Of a stretch of DNA of 64,000 nt, positions 8,447 through 18,600 are shown one piece after another; positions within the stretch are counted from its first letter, which is position 1; every line of letters begins with the position of its first letter. The DNA is taken from positions 526,684 through 590,683 of the forward strand of contig NZ_KB898623.1 in NCBI RefSeq assembly GCF_000377705.1. The letters run 5' to 3'. This stretch comes from Salsuginibacillus kocurii DSM 18087 (GTDB lineage: Bacteria; Bacillota; Bacilli; Bacillales; Marinococcaceae). The notes beneath the pieces were generated by a model that made no database searches, had not been told where the DNA came from, and saw only the letters and a list, made by a program, of their open reading frames with translations. The position numbers were made by a program, and so were the translations under genes.

Positions 8447-9811
8447 GTGACTAATCAATCTGAACAGTGGACATCTAAAATTGGGTTTATCTTAGCAGCT
8501 GCCGGTTCTGCCATTGGATTGGGGGCCGTGTGGAAACTTCCTTACGTTGCCGGAACTAATGGCGGAGCGGCTTTTTTTCTAATTTTTATTTTATTAACGC
8601 TTACGTTAGGGGTTTCCTTGCTGCTCGCGGAATTTATTTTAGGAAGAAGCACAGGGAAAGATGCCATTCAGGCCTATAAAACAGCGGCTCCAGGGACGCC
8701 GTGGTACTTTGTCGGTCTCCTCGGTATTGCGGCCTCTTTCTTGCTGCTCTCTTTTTATAGTGTCGTGGGCGGCTGGATCGTGATTTATTTTGTTCGTAGT
8801 ATTACTGGCCAGTTATCACCGCCGGACGGAAATTTTGAATTGTTGTTTGAATCTATTACTGCCAATCCATTAGAGGTAGGTTTGGCTCATCTGGCATTTA
8901 TGGTAATGGCAGTCCTGGTTGTTCAAACTGGTATTCAAAAAGGAATTGAGCGAGCAAGTAAATGGCTCATGCCTGCACTCTTTATATTATTTATTATCAT
9001 TGTAATTCGTTCAGTAACATTGGACGGAGCCATGGAAGGCGTAGCATTCTTTTTGCAGCCTGACTTTTCCGAAGTGACTGGAGAAACTTTTTTATTTGCC
9101 TTGGGTCAAGCCTTCTTTGCTTTAAGCCTGGGCGTCTCCGTAATGGTTACGTACAGCTCTTACGTCCCCAAACGTGAAAGCTTAACGCGTTCAGCAGGTT
9201 CTATAGTTGGCTTAAGCTTATTCATTGCCTTACTGTCAGGTCTTGCTATTTTTCCTGCTGTCTTTGCACTAGGTTTTGAACCAAGTGAAGGACCACCTCT
9301 CATTTTTATCGTTTTGCCGGCTGTATTTAATGAGCTTGCATTCGGAACTTTCTTTTTTGCATTATTTGCAGCTCTGCTTTTATTTGCAACGCTCACATCA
9401 GCTTTTTCATTGCTAGAGATACTGATTGCACCATTCACAAAAAAAGATCCGAGCAAACGTAAAAAAGTAGCTTGGACCTCAGGACTGCTTGTCTATTTGA
9501 TGGGGATACCTTCTGCCCTTTCATTCGGTATTTTAAGCGATTGGCTGATCTTTGGAGACATATTTTTCAATCAAATGGACTATCTTGTAAGTAATATTCT
9601 ACTTCCACTTGGAGCATTGCTTATTTCCTTATTTGTCCCATGGAAAATCAGCAAAAGTGTCTTAAGAGACGAACTGCTGCAAGGAAGTAATCTGGGGAGC
9701 GGATTTTTCTCAACTTGGCTCTTCATGCTGCGGTTTGTTACTCCGTTGGCCATTATTATCGTTTTCCTTTATGTACTGGGCTGGTTGCCTGGCATCGGGC
9801 CGACTATTTAA
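8447..9811 (+). CDS. Sodium:neurotransmitter symporter (NSS/SNF) family transporter
   Basis: A 454-residue, roughly 11-12-helix membrane protein of the LeuT-like family, which couples Na+ entry to uptake of amino acids or similar solutes. The first helix reads GSAIGLGAVWKLPYVAG, the unwound Na+/substrate-binding segment. The usual N-I-W of the family is A-V-W here, and R-F is K-L, so the substrate or ion preference may differ from the paralogue at 50315-51670. GTG start behind AAAGGAG. Monocistronic, with two terminators downstream. The substrate cannot be deduced. Confidence 0.88.
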   Translation: MTNQSEQWTSKIGFILAAAGSAIGLGAVWKLPYVAGTNGGAAFFLIFILLTLTLGVSLLLAEFILGRSTGKDAIQAYKTAAPGTPWYFVGLLGIAASFLLLSFYSVVGGWIVIYFVRSITGQLSPPDGNFELLFESITANPLEVGLAHLAFMVMAVLVVQTGIQKGIERASKWLMPALFILFIIIVIRSVTLDGAMEGVAFFLQPDFSEVTGETFLFALGQAFFALSLGVSVMVTYSSYVPKRESLTRSAGSIVGLSLFIALLSGLAIFPAVFALGFEPSEGPPLIFIVLPAVFNELAFGTFFFALFAALLLFATLTSAFSLLEILIAPFTKKDPSKRKKVAWTSGLLVYLMGIPSALSFGILSDWLIFGDIFFNQMDYLVSNILLPLGALLISLFVPWKISKSVLRDELLQGSNLGSGFFSTWLFMLRFVTPLAIIIVFLYVLGWLPGIGPTI

Positions 9812-9870
9812 ACTATTTTTTGCTAGTGAACTAAAATTACATCTTAGGAGATGGATTAAAACCTTAAAAA

Positions 9871-9897
9871 GGGGGAATACTTTTAGTAATTCCCCCT
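9871..9897 (-). terminator. Terminator downstream of alaT
   Basis: GGGGGAAT/ATTCCCCC hairpin followed on the minus strand by TTTTTAAGG. Confidence 0.75.
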
Positions 9898-9904
9898 CTA
9901 TATA

Positions 9905-9932
9905 GGCAGAGCCCCCAGGCTTTGTCTTTTTT
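9905..9932 (+). terminator. Terminator of the NSS transporter gene
   Basis: GGCAGAGCC/GGCTTTGTC stem (two G-U pairs) followed by TTTTTT on the plus strand. Confidence 0.8.
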
Positions 9933-9976
9933 AAATTGTGCATCTTTTTCAGGCCGTTTCATGACCAAAATCTTAC

Positions 9977-11149
9977 TTACTTTCTGCTCGACGTAAATTG
10001 TTCAATTCGTTCAATCGCTAGCTTCAAGGACTCTAAAGAAGTTGCATAAGAACAACGAATATGACCTTCTCCTCCAGCTCCAAACACATCGCCTGGTACG
10101 ACCGCTACTTTTTCCTCCAATAGCAATTGTTCGGCAAATTCATGCGCGTCACTGTTAAACTCTTCTACAGAGGGAAACGCATAAAATGCCCCACCTGGCA
10201 TATGACAAGAAAGCCCAATGTCAGTAAAAGATTTCACAATATAGTTGCGTCGCTGCCGGTAACTGGCCACCATGCGTTCCAGGTCTTCCCTGCCATTTTT
10301 AAGGGCTTCCAGTGCTCCGTGCTGGGCTTGAGACGGAGCGCACATCATTGCGTATTGATGAATTTTAAGCATAGCGCTTACAATATCCTCAGGTCCGCAG
10401 ACATAGCCAAGGCGCCAACCGGTCATGGCAAATGCTTTAGAAAATCCAGAAATGACAATCGTCCTTTCTTTCATTCCTTCTAATCGAGAAAAGGCATAGT
10501 GCTCCTCTTCATATGTTAATTCAGCATAAATTTCATCAGAAATGACGAGCAGGTCGTGGCGTTCAATCACATCAGCAATTTGGCGAAGCTCTTCTTTCGT
10601 CATAACAGCGCCAGTCGGATTGTTTGGAAAACAAAGCATCACTGCTTTTGTCCGGCTCGTAATTGCATTCTCAAGTTCTTCGGGGGTTAACTTAAAGGCA
10701 TTTTCTTTTTTCGTGCCAATCGTTTTGCACACCCCTCCAGCTAGAGAAACGATCGGAGCATAAGAAACAAAGGTTGGTTCTACAACAATCACTTCTTCTC
10801 CAGGATCTACAATCGAGCGGATCGCTAAATCCAGCGCTTCACTCGCACCTACCGTTACTAGAATTTCCTCCATAGGGTCATAGGAAACGTGGAAACGCCC
10901 CTCCATATAACGGGCAATTTCTTCACGTAATTCAGGCAATCCAGCATTCGCTGTATAAGCGGTGTACCCTCTTTCCATGGACGCAATACTTGCTTCTCTT
11001 ACGTTCCAGGGAGTAACAAAATCTGGTTCGCCAACGCCAAGAGAAATAACATCTTCCATCGTTGAAGCCAAATCAAAAAAGCGTCGAATGCCAGAAGGTT
11101 TAATACGTTGGACAGCTTGAGACAATCTTGATGTTTGTTTTACAGTCAT
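9977..11149 (-). CDS. alaT: Alanine aminotransferase, AlaT (YugH) type
   Basis: 390-residue fold-type I aminotransferase. Seen are the N-terminal GVGEPDF motif, FPNNPTG (about 184-190), SDEIYAEL and the Schiff-base lysine at K238 in SGFSKAF followed by MTGWRLGY. It overlaps the upstream Lrp-type regulator by 4 bp, the same alaR-alaT arrangement as in B. subtilis, where the pair makes and controls alanine from pyruvate. On sequence alone it could be an aspartate/aromatic aminotransferase (PatA type); the regulator pairing favours AlaT. Confidence 0.85.
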   Translation of the reverse strand: MTVKQTSRLSQAVQRIKPSGIRRFFDLASTMEDVISLGVGEPDFVTPWNVREASIASMERGYTAYTANAGLPELREEIARYMEGRFHVSYDPMEEILVTVGASEALDLAIRSIVDPGEEVIVVEPTFVSYAPIVSLAGGVCKTIGTKKENAFKLTPEELENAITSRTKAVMLCFPNNPTGAVMTKEELRQIADVIERHDLLVISDEIYAELTYEEEHYAFSRLEGMKERTIVISGFSKAFAMTGWRLGYVCGPEDIVSAMLKIHQYAMMCAPSQAQHGALEALKNGREDLERMVASYRQRRNYIVKSFTDIGLSCHMPGGAFYAFPSVEEFNSDAHEFAEQLLLEEKVAVVPGDVFGAGGEGHIRCSYATSLESLKLAIERIEQFTSSRK

Positions 11150-11640
11150 GGTGAGAACACAATCCTTTGATCACCTTCACCCTTTTCAAATACCACACCA
11201 TCATGCTTATATGTTTTTAATTGAAAATGAGTGGTGGTTGAAATGACAGGATCAAGTGTAGATAGCTTTTCTGACACAAAACGAGCAATCTCGGCCATCG
11301 TTTTGCCTTCAATTACGACAGAAAGATCATATGCACCAGACATTAAATACAAGGCACGCACTTCTGGAAAGCGATAAATACGCTCTGCTACTTCATCAAA
11401 ACCTACTCCGCGCTGCGGCGTTACTTTGACATCAATCATTGCTGTTACGCCTTCCTGATCACTTACTTTACTCCAATCAATCACAGCAGTGTAATTAAGC
11501 AAGATTTTTTCATTTTCAAGGCTTACAATTTGTGCTTTGACTTCTTCTTCACTTTGATCTGTCATTTTAGCGATCGTTTCTATATCCGTTCTTGCATTTT
11601 CTTCTAAAATACGAAGAACTTCTAATTTTTTAGCATCCAT
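11146..11640 (-). CDS. alaR: Lrp/AsnC-family regulator, AlaR (YugG) type
   Basis: 164 residues: an N-terminal winged helix-turn-helix at about 1-60 and a C-terminal RAM ligand-binding domain (VTAMIDVKV...VRALYLMSGAYDLSVVIEG...ISTTTHFQLKTYKHDG). Members sense amino acids and act as octamers on DNA. Translationally coupled to alaT (4-bp overlap), so it probably controls its own operon in response to alanine, as AlaR does in B. subtilis. Confidence 0.88.
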   Translation of the reverse strand: MDAKKLEVLRILEENARTDIETIAKMTDQSEEEVKAQIVSLENEKILLNYTAVIDWSKVSDQEGVTAMIDVKVTPQRGVGFDEVAERIYRFPEVRALYLMSGAYDLSVVIEGKTMAEIARFVSEKLSTLDPVISTTTHFQLKTYKHDGVVFEKGEGDQRIVFSP

Positions 11641-11814
11641 TTAATCGGTGCTCCTTTCTCATTCCCTTTTCATAGGACAAGCTAACACTTTTCAGATATC
11701 GTCTATGTTATCATACGTAAGAGGATGGATGGTTGTTTGTTTTTTAAAATTCAGACGATACGTTGTAAAAGATTCGTTATAAAATAAGTCAATTCGATAT
11801 CAAGGAGGCCCACA

Positions 11815-12441
11815 ATGTCAACGATTGATAAAACAACTGGCCATGTACCTGATACCTCAACAGTGGCACTATTATTCATTGATTTTATAAATGACTTAGA
11901 ATTTGTGGACGGGGAAAAGTTATATCCTCACGCCCTTGAAGCGGCAAAAAAGGCTGCTGCTTTAAAACAACAAGCAAAAGATCACAACATTCCCGTCATT
12001 TATGTGAATGATAATTACGGGCGCTGGCAAAGTAACTTTGAACAAATTATTCAGCACTGCCTGCAAAAAGAAATGCGCGGCAGTTCCATCGTCTCTTATT
12101 TAGAACCCGATAGAGAAGATTATTTTGTATTAAAGCCACAGTTTTCCGGTTTTTTCTTTACGCCGCTTGAACTCTTGCTCGAATACCTAGATGTAAAAAC
12201 TTTAATCATAGCCGGGGTGGCTACCAATATGTGTGTCCAATTTACGGCAAACGATGCCTATATGCGTAAATATGATTTAATTATTCCAGAAGATTGTTCG
12301 GCATCGAATACGAACGAAGACCATAACTTTGCAATCCGCCACCTTCAAGACGTATTAAAAGCCGACACTACACCTCAGGCCGAATTGGACATGCCCCAGA
12401 TCATTGAAAAAGCAATAGCCTATTATCAAAGCTGCAAATAA
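11815..12441 (+). CDS. Isochorismatase-family cysteine hydrolase
   Basis: 208-residue soluble hydrolase with the family triad in place: Asp at about 23 (LFIDFIND), Lys 107 (VLKPQFSGF) and Cys 140 (GVATNMCVQ). The cis-peptide VATN motif is also present. Such enzymes hydrolyse isochorismate, nicotinamide or other amides; nothing here singles out the substrate. A strong AAGGAGG precedes the ATG. It is divergent from alaR and has its own terminator. Confidence 0.85.
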   Translation: MSTIDKTTGHVPDTSTVALLFIDFINDLEFVDGEKLYPHALEAAKKAAALKQQAKDHNIPVIYVNDNYGRWQSNFEQIIQHCLQKEMRGSSIVSYLEPDREDYFVLKPQFSGFFFTPLELLLEYLDVKTLIIAGVATNMCVQFTANDAYMRKYDLIIPEDCSASNTNEDHNFAIRHLQDVLKADTTPQAELDMPQIIEKAIAYYQSCK

Positions 12442-12480
12442 AATAGTAAAGCTAGTTTTCCATTTTGAACAGTATAAAAA

Positions 12481-12520
12481 AGCCCATTTCTCTTGTGAAA
12501 TTAAAGGAAATGGGCTTTTT
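12481..12520. terminator. Bidirectional terminator, isochorismatase-family gene and luxS
   Basis: AGCCCATTTC/GGAAATGGGCT hairpin with AAAAA before it and TTTTT after it, so it can serve both convergent genes. Confidence 0.9.
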
Positions 12521-12535
12521 CTTTATCACTGCTTA

Positions 12536-13006
12536 TTAAAATACGTCATGAAGACTTTTTTTATCTTGGCTGAGCCAATATTTCATCCATTTTTTCGCAC
12601 CATTTAGATCGTGAAGCTTCGCCTGTCCGCACTGTTCTTCTGTAGCGGCTGGCACTTCCTCATAATCCAAAGCATACTCCATTGTTTTCTCTAAAATATC
12701 AATGATTTCTTTGACTTTTGGTTCGCCGTTCATGATGAGATAAAAACCAGTCTGGCAGCCCATTGGCGAAAGGTCAATTACTTCAAAATGCGGATAATCT
12801 TCTGTAAAACGGCGTATATTTAGAGCAAGTAAATGTTCGAGTGTATGAATAACCGGAGGCTGCATGGCTTGCTTATTCGGCTGGCCAAAACGGATATCAA
12901 ATTTATTTACAACTCCATCAGTCCCTACTTTCTCTGTTCCTGCCTGGCGCACATAAGGTGCTTTGACGATGGTATGATCGAGTTCAAAGCTTTCAACTTG
13001 TGGCAA
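12536..13006 (-). CDS. luxS: S-ribosylhomocysteine lyase
   Basis: 156 residues, normal LuxS length. It cleaves S-ribosylhomocysteine to homocysteine and DPD, the precursor of autoinducer-2, in the activated methyl cycle. The metal ligands H54 and H58 (HTLEHL) and C126 (EEQCGQA) and the catalytic C84 are present. Translation starts at TTG behind GGAGGG at 7-nt spacing, giving the expected N-terminus with VESFELDHT. Confidence 0.97.
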   Translation of the reverse strand: MPQVESFELDHTIVKAPYVRQAGTEKVGTDGVVNKFDIRFGQPNKQAMQPPVIHTLEHLLALNIRRFTEDYPHFEVIDLSPMGCQTGFYLIMNGEPKVKEIIDILEKTMEYALDYEEVPAATEEQCGQAKLHDLNGAKKWMKYWLSQDKKSLHDVF

Positions 13007-13072
13007 AAGGATCCCTCCTATAAATTAAGGATTATACTCCCTATGATACTACGAAACTTAAGTTGAGCCAAA

Positions 13073-13834
13073 TCATGGCCTCTTACCTTCTGTCACGCTG
13101 TTTTCAAGCCACTCATCCAGCATTTCTGAAGCGCCGTGTATCTGGTCTGTCATAATACCATCTGCGTGTTTTTTCACTAGTCGCTTAATACGCTTTAAAT
13201 CATTAACGGTCCAAACATGCACCGGACAGCCTATCGCATGCATACGGCGGACAAATTGAAAACGAATCAGTCGAAAATGAGGACAAACCACATCAGCTTG
13301 TACTTTTTTTATTCTTCGTTCCGGAAATAAGTCGCTAATATAAGCGGTGAAACGAAACTTATGTTGGAATAAGCTTTTTCCTAGCAATAAGCCAGTAGGA
13401 ATAGACTCGTCGAGTTCTTTAATTTTTTCAATAACCGCATCATGGAAGGAGGACACAAGAACTTGTTGATTCAGGCCAAATTTGGAAATACAAGTTACCA
13501 CATCTGCTTCGATTCCACGCTCTTTTAATTCCAGATTAATATGTACACGACCTTTAGCATAGTCCAGAAGCTCTTCTAACGTAGGCGGGGCCCAGCCCAG
13601 CTCTTCCGTTTCTTCAATAAAGGATTGGTAATCCAATTGACGAAGAGGAATACGCCGCCATTTGCGATTATGAAAACAGACCAATGTCCCGTCCCCTAAT
13701 TGGCGTACATCCGTTTCAATTGAATCTGCTCCTCGCACCACCGCTTCCCGGAAAGCTTGCATAGTATTTTCTCTTGTCTGATTGGCCACGCCACGGTGAG
13801 CAATTAAAAGAGGACGTTGAAAAAATTGTGCCAT
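13073..13834 (-). CDS. Glycerophosphodiester phosphodiesterase (cytoplasmic type)
   Basis: 253 residues, no signal peptide. Catalytic features of the GDPD family: H13 (IAHRG), E22, E40 and D42 (ETDVR) and H55 (FHN). Releases glycerol-3-phosphate from glycerophosphodiesters. The start is placed at ATG 13834, behind GGAGGG, instead of the longer frame that would overlap the upstream gene; the GTG codon immediately before is an equally spaced alternative. It follows comFB by 19 bp on the same strand and is probably cotranscribed with it. Confidence 0.88.
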   Translation of the reverse strand: MAQFFQRPLLIAHRGVANQTRENTMQAFREAVVRGADSIETDVRQLGDGTLVCFHNRKWRRIPLRQLDYQSFIEETEELGWAPPTLEELLDYAKGRVHINLELKERGIEADVVTCISKFGLNQQVLVSSFHDAVIEKIKELDESIPTGLLLGKSLFQHKFRFTAYISDLFPERRIKKVQADVVCPHFRLIRFQFVRRMHAIGCPVHVWTVNDLKRIKRLVKKHADGIMTDQIHGASEMLDEWLENSVTEGKRP

Positions 13835-13853
13835 CACATGCAACCCTCCTGAC

Positions 13854-14120
13854 CTAGCCCTGATGTGATTTGTGTTTTGAAACGATTTGAGCAGCTTCGG
13901 CAAGTACACTGAGAATCTTGGTGCTTTCTTGAGAATCCATATATTTGGCTTTCACATAAGAACGACCTTCATTATTTACATAGTACTGTGCAGGCAGCCA
14001 GTTTAAAGCAAGGGCTAGTGTATCTAATTGACACTTTTCACATGTACAATCCATTTTTAAATCATCTAAGTGTTCATTTAAAGTATGCCTCGTCAATTCT
14101 TCCATTGCATTTACTAACAT
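13854..14120 (-). CDS. ComFB-like late competence protein
   Basis: 88 residues with the ComFB pattern: an N-terminal MEELTRHTL helix, a CTCEKC cysteine cluster at about residues 25-30, then QLDTLALALNWLPAQYYV. ComFB-domain proteins are small and cytoplasmic; members in other bacteria bind cyclic dinucleotides, while the B. subtilis protein is encoded in the comF operon. Here it is away from comFA and comFC. A strong GGGAGG site precedes the ATG. Confidence 0.8.
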   Translation of the reverse strand: MLVNAMEELTRHTLNEHLDDLKMDCTCEKCQLDTLALALNWLPAQYYVNNEGRSYVKAKYMDSQESTKILSVLAEAAQIVSKHKSHQG

Positions 14121-14293
14121 AATACCTCCCGTACTGTAATGATTGTAATTGCTGAGAATTCGCTTGGATTCACTTCTAATTATACACGAACGAACGCACT
14201 ATTTTCGAATCCCTGCCTTCTGAACAACAACAGATGACACTGGCTGACACCAATGGAATTCATCTTTCATTCTTCTGATACCTTGGCTGCGAC

Positions 14294-14353
14294 TTTTCAT
14301 AGATTAAAACTTACGGTATACTATTTAGTGTAACGAAACATATTGTTCGTTAC
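14294..14353 (+). promoter_or_regulatory. Promoter and operator-like palindrome of the MFS gene
   Basis: TTTTCA at 14294, a 17-bp spacer and TATACT at 14317 form a sigma-A-like promoter. GTAACGAA and TTCGTTAC (14330-14353, 8-bp gap) form an inverted repeat over the expected transcription start, typical of a TetR or MarR repressor site. No adjacent regulator gene exists, so the repressor would be encoded elsewhere. Confidence 0.55.
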
Positions 14354-14370
14354 GGAAGGTGACATCGCTT

Positions 14371-15597
14371 ATGAAGATTGAACAACGAAACTTACGTATT
14401 ATGTGGTTTGCCAATTTCTTCATCGCAGCCAGTGCCACAATGGTGCTTCCATTTTTATCACTATACATTGAAACGTTCGGCAGCTACTCTGACGCTTATG
14501 TCCAAAGATGGTCGGGCTATGTGTTTGGCGTCACATTCTTGGTGGCTTTTTTATTTTCTCCTATCTGGGGAAGGTTTGGTGACCGCTTTGGCCGAAAAAA
14601 GATTTTAATTATTACCGGCTTCGGCGTCGCCGTCAGCCTCTTTCTCATGGGCTATGTCCAATCTGTCATGGGCCTCTTCATATTACGAATGTTTATGGGG
14701 ATTGTAACAGGCTTTATTCCAACAGCTATTGCACTCATTTCTGCCCAAAGCAAAAAGGAAACCGCAGGGCGTACGCTTGGAACACTTCAAACCGGAACGG
14801 TGTCAGGAGGATTGATGGGGCCACTGTTAGGCGGTGTAGTGGCTGATACAGCTGGTTTTCAATTAACGTTTTTATTGACCTCGAGTGTTATTTTTTTGGC
14901 TACCTTTTTAGTCTTATTTGGAGTAAGAGAAGTCATTCATCATGAAGAAGGGGAAGACACTACGATCTACAGTCGCAAGGAAATCCTGCGCCATATTGTC
15001 ACCCACCCTGTATTATTAATGGTTATGGTCGTTTCTTTAGTAATCCAAACCGCAAATTTCAGCGTACAGCCTTTACTGGCTTTATATGTTAATGATTTAA
15101 ATAGCACAGAGAACATTGCATTTTTAGCGGGAATGGCGTTTTCTGTGACTGGCTTAGGTAATTTAATTGCTACCCAAAAATGGGGGGACATCGGAGATAA
15201 AGTCGGCCATGTACGTATTTTGTTATTGCTGCTTATTTTGTCAGCTGTCTTTTTTATTCCGCAAGCCTTTGTTACAGAGCTTTGGCAGTTAATCATACTC
15301 CGCTTTTTATTTGGGCTGCAGGTCGGCGGGCTGATTCCATGCATGACGGCCTATATCCGGCAAGTGTGCCCGGTAACTATGCAAGGTGAAGTCCTGGGCT
15401 ACAACCAAAGTTTTCGTTTTTTAGGTAATGTGATTGGCCCAGTCAGCGGCGGTATGCTGGCAGGGATCATGGGAATATCCTCCGTATTTATTATATCTGG
15501 CTTATTATTTGCGGTCTGTGCTGGAGTTCTGTGGATTATCATGTCGAGAAATGAAACAGCTGTTTTGCCCTCTTCCTCTAAACATCATGCCTCTTAA
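14371..15597 (+). CDS. MFS transporter, multidrug-efflux type
   Basis: 408 residues with about 12 membrane helices. The loop 2-3 signature GRFGDRFGRKK and the helix-5 antiporter-like motif GGLMGPLLGG support a drug:proton antiporter of the MdtG-like group. ATG at 14371 chosen because GGAAGGTG lies 9 nt upstream; the in-frame GTG at 14359 is inside that site. Single-gene unit with operator and terminator. Confidence 0.85.
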   Translation: MKIEQRNLRIMWFANFFIAASATMVLPFLSLYIETFGSYSDAYVQRWSGYVFGVTFLVAFLFSPIWGRFGDRFGRKKILIITGFGVAVSLFLMGYVQSVMGLFILRMFMGIVTGFIPTAIALISAQSKKETAGRTLGTLQTGTVSGGLMGPLLGGVVADTAGFQLTFLLTSSVIFLATFLVLFGVREVIHHEEGEDTTIYSRKEILRHIVTHPVLLMVMVVSLVIQTANFSVQPLLALYVNDLNSTENIAFLAGMAFSVTGLGNLIATQKWGDIGDKVGHVRILLLLLILSAVFFIPQAFVTELWQLIILRFLFGLQVGGLIPCMTAYIRQVCPVTMQGEVLGYNQSFRFLGNVIGPVSGGMLAGIMGISSVFIISGLLFAVCAGVLWIIMSRNETAVLPSSSKHHAS

Positions 15598-15614
15598 TGA
15601 CTAGAAACAAATAG

Positions 15615-15656
15615 AAGCAAGAAGAGGCAGCTTATTCAAGCTAAGCCTTCTTGCTT
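15615..15656. terminator. Terminator downstream of the MFS gene
   Basis: AAGCAAGAAGAGGC/GCCTTCTTGCTT long hairpin followed by CTTCTTCT, between the convergent MFS and yhgE-like genes. Confidence 0.75.
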
Positions 15657-15698
15657 CTTCTCTAAACAGGGACAGACAATCGCCTCTACGGGTTCCAC

Positions 15699-18600
15699 TT
15701 ATGCTATTTCTTCCCTCTCGCTATTTTTATATTGCCGCTGTCGTAAATAACAATACAAATAGGACAGCATCATAAATATGAAACTAATGCCTAATAAAAT
15801 GAGTGATGATTGGAGGAACACCGACCAATCTCCCAGGGCAATGACTGAACGGAAACCTAAAACCGCATAGGTCATTGGCAAAAACGGATGCAGCATTTGT
15901 AACGGTTCAGGTACAAGTTCAATTGGAAAGGTCCCGGCACTAGCTCCTAACTGTAAGATTAACAAGATAATAGCAATGAAACGGCCTGGGTCTCCCAACC
16001 AAGTGATTAAAGTGTGGACAATCGTCATAAAGGTGAAGCTCGTAAGCAAGGTGAATACTACAAACCGCCATATACTTTCTACTTCAAGACCAATTCCAAA
16101 TAACATAGTTAAAATGATAATAAGGGCTTGAGCCGCCCCAATCGATATAATAAAGCCAAGCTTGCCGCTAAACCAGTTTAACGCACTGGACGGAGCGCCT
16201 AACGGGTCCCTGAAAGGAAAGACAATGGATAATGTCAATGCTCCTACATAAAGGCCTAATGACAAAAAGTAAGGAGTTAACCCGAACCCATAATTTGGAA
16301 TTTCTTGCTCTTTCATTTCGCTTGATTCAACAGGTGCTGCTATTTTCTTTTCAACTTCTTCACCTCGTTCTAAATCAGCTAGTGCTTGTTTTCCTTCTGT
16401 TAATCCCTCTTCCAATTCACGACTACCGTGTGAAAGTTCAAGTAATCCTTCTTCTAACTCGACACTACCTTCATGGATATCATTTGCTCCGCTGACAAGG
16501 TCATTTCCTGCATCTTCTATGCTGTTCCATGCGTCATGAAGCTCAAGCACCCCGCTCTGCAAATCCTGATGCCCTTGATGAAGCTGCAAAGCAACACTTT
16601 GCAGACGCGTAGCGTATTCAGGAAGCTGCTCGCTTTGGTTTACTACTTCACGTCCGGTCGTTTGTAGCGTCTGTAGTTGATGGGTCCCTTCTATTACTTG
16701 AGGGTGATACTTCCCAAATAAATAGTCCAATTCATTTTTTGCTGCTTCTTCTCTCTTTTGTATTGTAGTTTGGAGTTGCTCTTTTTCAGCTGCAAGCTCA
16801 CGTTCTACTTCCTCCTTCACAGCCTGCAAATAAGTAGAAGCATGATCTGCTCGTGTCGTCACTAGTTCTTGCCTTTGTGTACTTTCAATATCATTACCTT
16901 TGGGAGTAGCGTTGCTATTCGTATTTTGTTCTACGTTCGCCTTTTTCCACATGGTGGATGAGAAGCTTTCTTCCAAAGAGACCAACTGCTCCTGTTGTTG
17001 ATGATAAAGCTCCTCCAGAGCGGTGAAATCCAGCTCATGAGTACTCTGGTCTGCCACAGTTTCATCAGGTACAGCCGCGAGAGCATTCATTTGCTCTTGA
17101 AACTCCATTAATGTTTCTACTTGCTCATTTGTATCAATGTGCGGTTCTACGTTTCTATGGTCCTCTGGCATAGCAGGCAGTTCAACGTCCTGAATTCTCG
17201 TATAGTGCTCCTCCCACGCTTCTTTACTTCCCCCGTCTGTTGCTCTTTCTTCCTCAGTCAACCTTTTCCTTTCATCTAGTTCCCCATCGATAGCTTCTAA
17301 ATGATCTAGTGCTCGCTCATAAAAAGCATCAACCTTCTCAGCTTCATCTCCTTCAACATTGTCTCTTAATGCTTCTAGTTCTTGCTGAAGGGACTCTGTC
17401 TGCTGATGGATATGAGAGTCACTAGTTTCTACCTTTTCCCAGTTCGGACGTTGTTGACGAAACTTCTCGTCCCATTGATTGACCTCTTCGTTCAGCACGG
17501 CCCATTGGTGCTTTACATCATCGTGCCACTTTTTAAAATTTCCTTCAGTTCTATTTAAGCTTTCTTGGTCCCATCCCTCCAACCTTACAAGCGTAGCATC
17601 TATCCATTCGTCCGTAGAGGCAATCCAATCCTTCCATTCATTAGCAAGCGTTTCTTTATTATTGAAATTACGAAATGACTCGAGCTCTTCATGCCACTTC
17701 TCATTTAACCGTTTCAGCTCTGTTATCATTTCTTTTACTTCATTTTCATATTCTGCCACCTGATTCATTGTTTCATTGCTGCTAAGAGTTCCAGTTTTAT
17801 AGTCGAGTTGTTCAGCAAACCTGCCGTCTGCCGCAGTGAGAGCTTCTTCTTCCACCGCCTTTATATAAGCATCAATTTGATCCCAGCCTTTTTCCCATCT
17901 ATTCGCCAGTTTTTGTTCTTGATAAGTGATTGCACCTTTAACCTCATTCCAACGCTTCTCCTCCTCTTCATATACAGCTTTGAATTGAGATGGAAGAGCT
18001 TCCAGCTTTCTTTCCATTTGATTAGCTTGAGCCAACGCATCCTCAGCCCGGTTTTGAAAAAACGGAAGCGCTGCTTCAAGTTGAGTTGCAACTTGTTCTG
18101 AGCTTTCCACTAATCGTCCACTTCCATGTTTTAACTCATTTGCCCCTCCCAAAAGCTCGGCATTTCCTTCGCTTCCTTTACCTGCTCCTTGATATAAGGC
18201 CATAAGCTCATGTGTTAATGTATCTAAATGGCCTTCTATCTCATTAGCTCCTCTTTCTAACTCTCGTGAACCTGCGGCTACTTCCCCTGCTCCTTCCACT
18301 GCATATGCTAAATCGTTTTCACCGTCATCTAATTGCTCAAAAGCCATCGCAGCATAGGTGGATATTAGAGCCCGTTCCAGCTCCTGCTCTAATTCTGTCA
18401 CTGCCTGTTCCCCTACTTGTGCCGCTACAAAATTATAGCCTGGCTGCAAGCTGTAGGTTAACTTTGCTTTTTCAGGGTCAGTAGTCAGGACTTCCGTTGC
18501 TTGTTCGCTAAATTCTTCTTCAATAAAAACAGCAAAATAAAAAGAGTGGTCCTCTAATCCTTCTTCTGCTTGCGCTCGATCAACACTCTGCCAATCAAAG

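Noticed and set aside
17479-18484. Several plus-strand frames of 70-97 codons opposite the yhgE-like gene
   Set aside because: They are mirror frames of the coiled-coil coding sequence, rich in Leu/Ser/Phe, without start signals.
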